NCBI GenBank assembly: GCA_023388015.1
Contig: JAEWHB010000208.1
Span: 1 to 7,732, forward strand
Source: Bacteroidota bacterium
GTDB taxonomy: Bacteria > Bacteroidota > Bacteroidia > Flavobacteriales > Weeksellaceae
DNA: 7,732 nt
Direction: 5' to 3'
Of this stretch, positions 6,773-7,732 are shown piece by piece. A program made the position numbers and the translations under genes. The notes under the pieces are model-generated. The model made no database searches. It was not told the origin of the DNA and saw nothing but the letters and a program-made list of their open reading frames with translations. Every line of letters starts with the position of its first letter. Position 1 is the stretch's first letter.

Positions 6773-6782
6773 CGTAACTTTA
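6753..6782 (+). promoter_or_regulatory. Candidate promoter for the stress protein and Fe-S protein genes
   Basis: TTG (6753-6755), a 19-nt spacer and TAACTTTA (6775-6782; 7 of 8 to TAnnTTTG) overlap the 3' end of the FAH-family gene. The leader to the ATG at 6804 would be about 17 nt. This suggests the stress protein can be expressed independently of the gene before it. Confidence 0.45.
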
Positions 6783-6803
6783 AAGAAATTTAAAACTTCG
6801 GCT

Positions 6804-7244
6804 ATGTCACAAAAAATTTTAGTTCCCATTGACTTTTCCGACTTCAACCAAACCGTTATTACCAAGGCCATTGATCACGCAAAACTCGTAAATGGCGAAA
6901 TTTATCTGATTCACGTGGCTACGCTTGACATTGGGGTCATCGTAAGTGAAACCGGATTTACTTATTTACCGGAACTTGAGCAAACTGCACTTAACGAGGA
7001 AGCAGAACAGATGAGTGGATTAAAATCGGAAATTGAAGCCAGAGGCATCAAATGTGAAACCATTGTAAAACAAGGAATCCCGGCCGATATCATCGTGCAG
7101 GAAGCAAAAGACCTAAATGTGGATTTGATTGTCATCGGTTCTTTGGGGCATAACGCCTTATATAATATGTTCATTGGAAGTGTGGCAAGTGATGTAATCA
7201 AACATTCGAGAGTTCCGCTTTTGGTGATTCCGAAAGAAAAATAA
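6804..7244 (+). CDS. Universal stress protein, UspA family (ATP-binding type)
   Basis: This 146-residue single-domain Usp (PF00582) has the usual length. It opens with KILVPIDFSD, where Asp10 is the residue that contacts adenine in ATP-binding members. It ends with IGSLGHNALYNMFIGSVASD, which contains the nucleotide motif G-x2-G-x9-G-S (Gly112, Gly115, Gly125, Ser126), then VPLLVIP as the final dimerisation strand. Conservation of this motif places it with ATP-binding (MJ0577-like) rather than UspA-like members that lack it. It is cytoplasmic and probably dimeric, with a general role in starvation or redox stress; no specific target is visible. It lies 31 nt after the FAH-family gene, with a candidate promoter of its own at 6753-6782, and 17 nt before the Fe-S protein gene, with which it is probably co-transcribed. 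Confidence 0.93.
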   Translation: MSQKILVPIDFSDFNQTVITKAIDHAKLVNGEIYLIHVATLDIGVIVSETGFTYLPELEQTALNEEAEQMSGLKSEIEARGIKCETIVKQGIPADIIVQEAKDLNVDLIVIGSLGHNALYNMFIGSVASDVIKHSRVPLLVIPKEK

Positions 7245-7261
7245 TTTCTTATTCAATTCAA

Positions 7262-7477
7262 ATGGAAACAAAATCCTACAAAAAAGACGATAATTTCACC
7301 ATTTTATGGACACCTTCCAAATGTATCCATGCCGGTGTTTGCGTTAAAAGACTTCCCCATGTTTATAATCCGAAAGAACGTCCCTGGATTACGCCTGAAG
7401 ATGCTACTATTGAAGAATTAAAAGCCCAAATTGATGTTTGTCCTTCAGGAGCATTAGGTTATGAAAGCAAAATTTAA
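7262..7477 (+). CDS. Small divergent (4Fe-4S) mono-cluster protein, YjdI/Fer4_19 family
   Basis: This 71-residue protein matches the YjdI type (PF06902, COG3592). It has SKCIHAGVCVKRLP with Cys21 and Cys27, the NPKERPWI segment (36-43) and the C-terminal CPSGALGY with Cys60. There are only three cysteines; a fourth cluster ligand, if there is one, would have to be another residue, and the conserved His23 is a candidate (inference). The likely role is electron transfer, or an Fe-S cluster of unknown partner. In many genomes such proteins occur with or fused to a small GNAT acetyltransferase (YjdJ type), but none is next to it here. The ATG at 7262 is 17 nt after the stress-protein stop, which supports co-transcription and a possible stress connection. 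No convincing terminator follows. Confidence 0.9.
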   Translation: METKSYKKDDNFTILWTPSKCIHAGVCVKRLPHVYNPKERPWITPEDATIEELKAQIDVCPSGALGYESKI

Positions 7478-7595
7478 TCAGACATTTCAGGGGTAAATGC
7501 TCAAAATATTTTAAGCCGATTTTTAAAAATTCGTAGTAAATTCATTCAAACTAAAGAAAATATCCTTTCCTGTTTTTTTAACGTGTGAAATGTGC

Positions 7596-7603
7596 TAAAT
7601 TTG
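7596..7603 (+). promoter_or_regulatory. Promoter -7 box for sucA
   Basis: TAAATTTG matches TAnnTTTG exactly and lies 32 nt before the sucA ATG. The -33 element is unclear: the expected region is a T-run (7573-7579) with no TTG. The 158-nt gap 7478-7635 holds no other gene; it also contains the AT palindrome AAAATATTTT (7503-7512) of no evident function. Confidence 0.6.
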
Positions 7604-7635
7604 TAAGCTAATTCTCACAAGAGTCATAATTAATA

Positions 7636-7732
7636 ATGGAGAGATTTTCATTTTTAAACGCCATACACTCTGAATACATAAGTGAGCTGTATGAGCAGTA
7701 CAAAAAATACCCTGACAGCGTAGAACCAAGTT
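7636..7732 (+). CDS. sucA: 2-oxoglutarate dehydrogenase E1 component (N-terminal 32 residues, cut by window end)
   Basis: ATG at 7636 opens a frame that runs off the right edge. The visible residues begin MERFSFLNAIHSEYI and continue with the segment LYEQYKKYPDSVEPS. This is the conserved N-terminal motif of E1 of the 2-oxoglutarate dehydrogenase complex, '(M)(D/E)RFSFLNAxH...YxxYxxxPDSVEPSW', which docks the E2 core. The enzyme is the thiamine-diphosphate decarboxylase that commits 2-oxoglutarate to succinyl-CoA in the TCA cycle. Only about 3% of the expected ~930 residues is seen, so integrity cannot be judged. An exact -7 box at 7596-7603 gives it its own promoter, so it is not simply the tail of the preceding operon. 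Confidence 0.85.
   Translation, partial: MERFSFLNAIHSEYISELYEQYKKYPDSVEPS

Noticed and set aside
7503..7590. AT palindrome and T-run after the Fe-S protein gene considered as a terminator
   Set aside because: AAAATATTTT has no GC stem, and the T-run at 7573-7579 follows only a possible 4-bp AAAG/CTTT stem, which is too weak to call.
1..7732. Search by eye for CRISPR arrays, tRNA genes, insertion-sequence ends and defence or phage genes
   Set aside because: No direct repeat array, cloverleaf, transposase motif or terminal inverted repeat was recognised; the protein repeats at 1-1213 are degenerate at the DNA level and belong to coding sequence.

Overview
The window looks like ordinary chromosomal DNA from a member of the Flavobacteriia (Bacteroidota), most likely Weeksellaceae such as Chryseobacterium or Kaistella. 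The evidence is AT-rich DNA, start sites without clear Shine-Dalgarno sequences, several close matches to the Bacteroidota promoter (TTG, about 19-20 nt, TAnnTTTG), a head-GIN-domain lipoprotein, and a sucA N-terminus of the flavobacterial kind. The genus is an inference from protein flavour; no search was run. I see no tRNA, rRNA, insertion sequence, CRISPR array or phage gene, and no gene-free stretch longer than about 160 nt.

Layout: (1) Nucleotides 1-1213 carry the 3' end of a beta-repeat protein and a DUF2807 lipoprotein on the plus strand, closed by a rho-independent terminator (1249-1281). (2) A small TPR protein (1345-1848, +) meets an FAD-dependent oxidoreductase (1849-3054, -) tail to tail with no spacer. 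(3) A minus-strand operon holds a membrane-anchored FMN/[3Fe-4S] glutamate synthase-family protein (4474-6021) and, 4 nt later, a Sad-type succinate-semialdehyde dehydrogenase (3150-4469). It has a near-ideal promoter at 6048-6078 and a terminator at 3094-3124. (4) Divergently on the plus strand lie an FAHD1-like fumarylacetoacetate hydrolase-family enzyme (6164-6772), a universal stress protein (6804-7244), a YjdI-type small iron-sulfur protein (7262-7477), and the first 32 codons of sucA, the 2-oxoglutarate dehydrogenase E1 (7636 to the window end), behind its own promoter.

How the genes may work together: the right half gathers enzymes around 2-oxoglutarate, succinate semialdehyde, succinate and oxaloacetate, plus a stress protein and a small Fe-S protein. 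A functional link is inference from position; only the glutamate synthase-like/Sad pair has strong operon evidence. The left half (adhesin-like repeat proteins, TPR, FAD oxidoreductase) shows no clear shared pathway.

My overall judgement is that most of the window is conserved housekeeping or accessory metabolism. The points most worth a second look are the glutaminase-less membrane-anchored glutamate synthase paired with an N-terminally short Sad, the start-site corrections forced by promoters, and the palindrome at the abutting stop codons.
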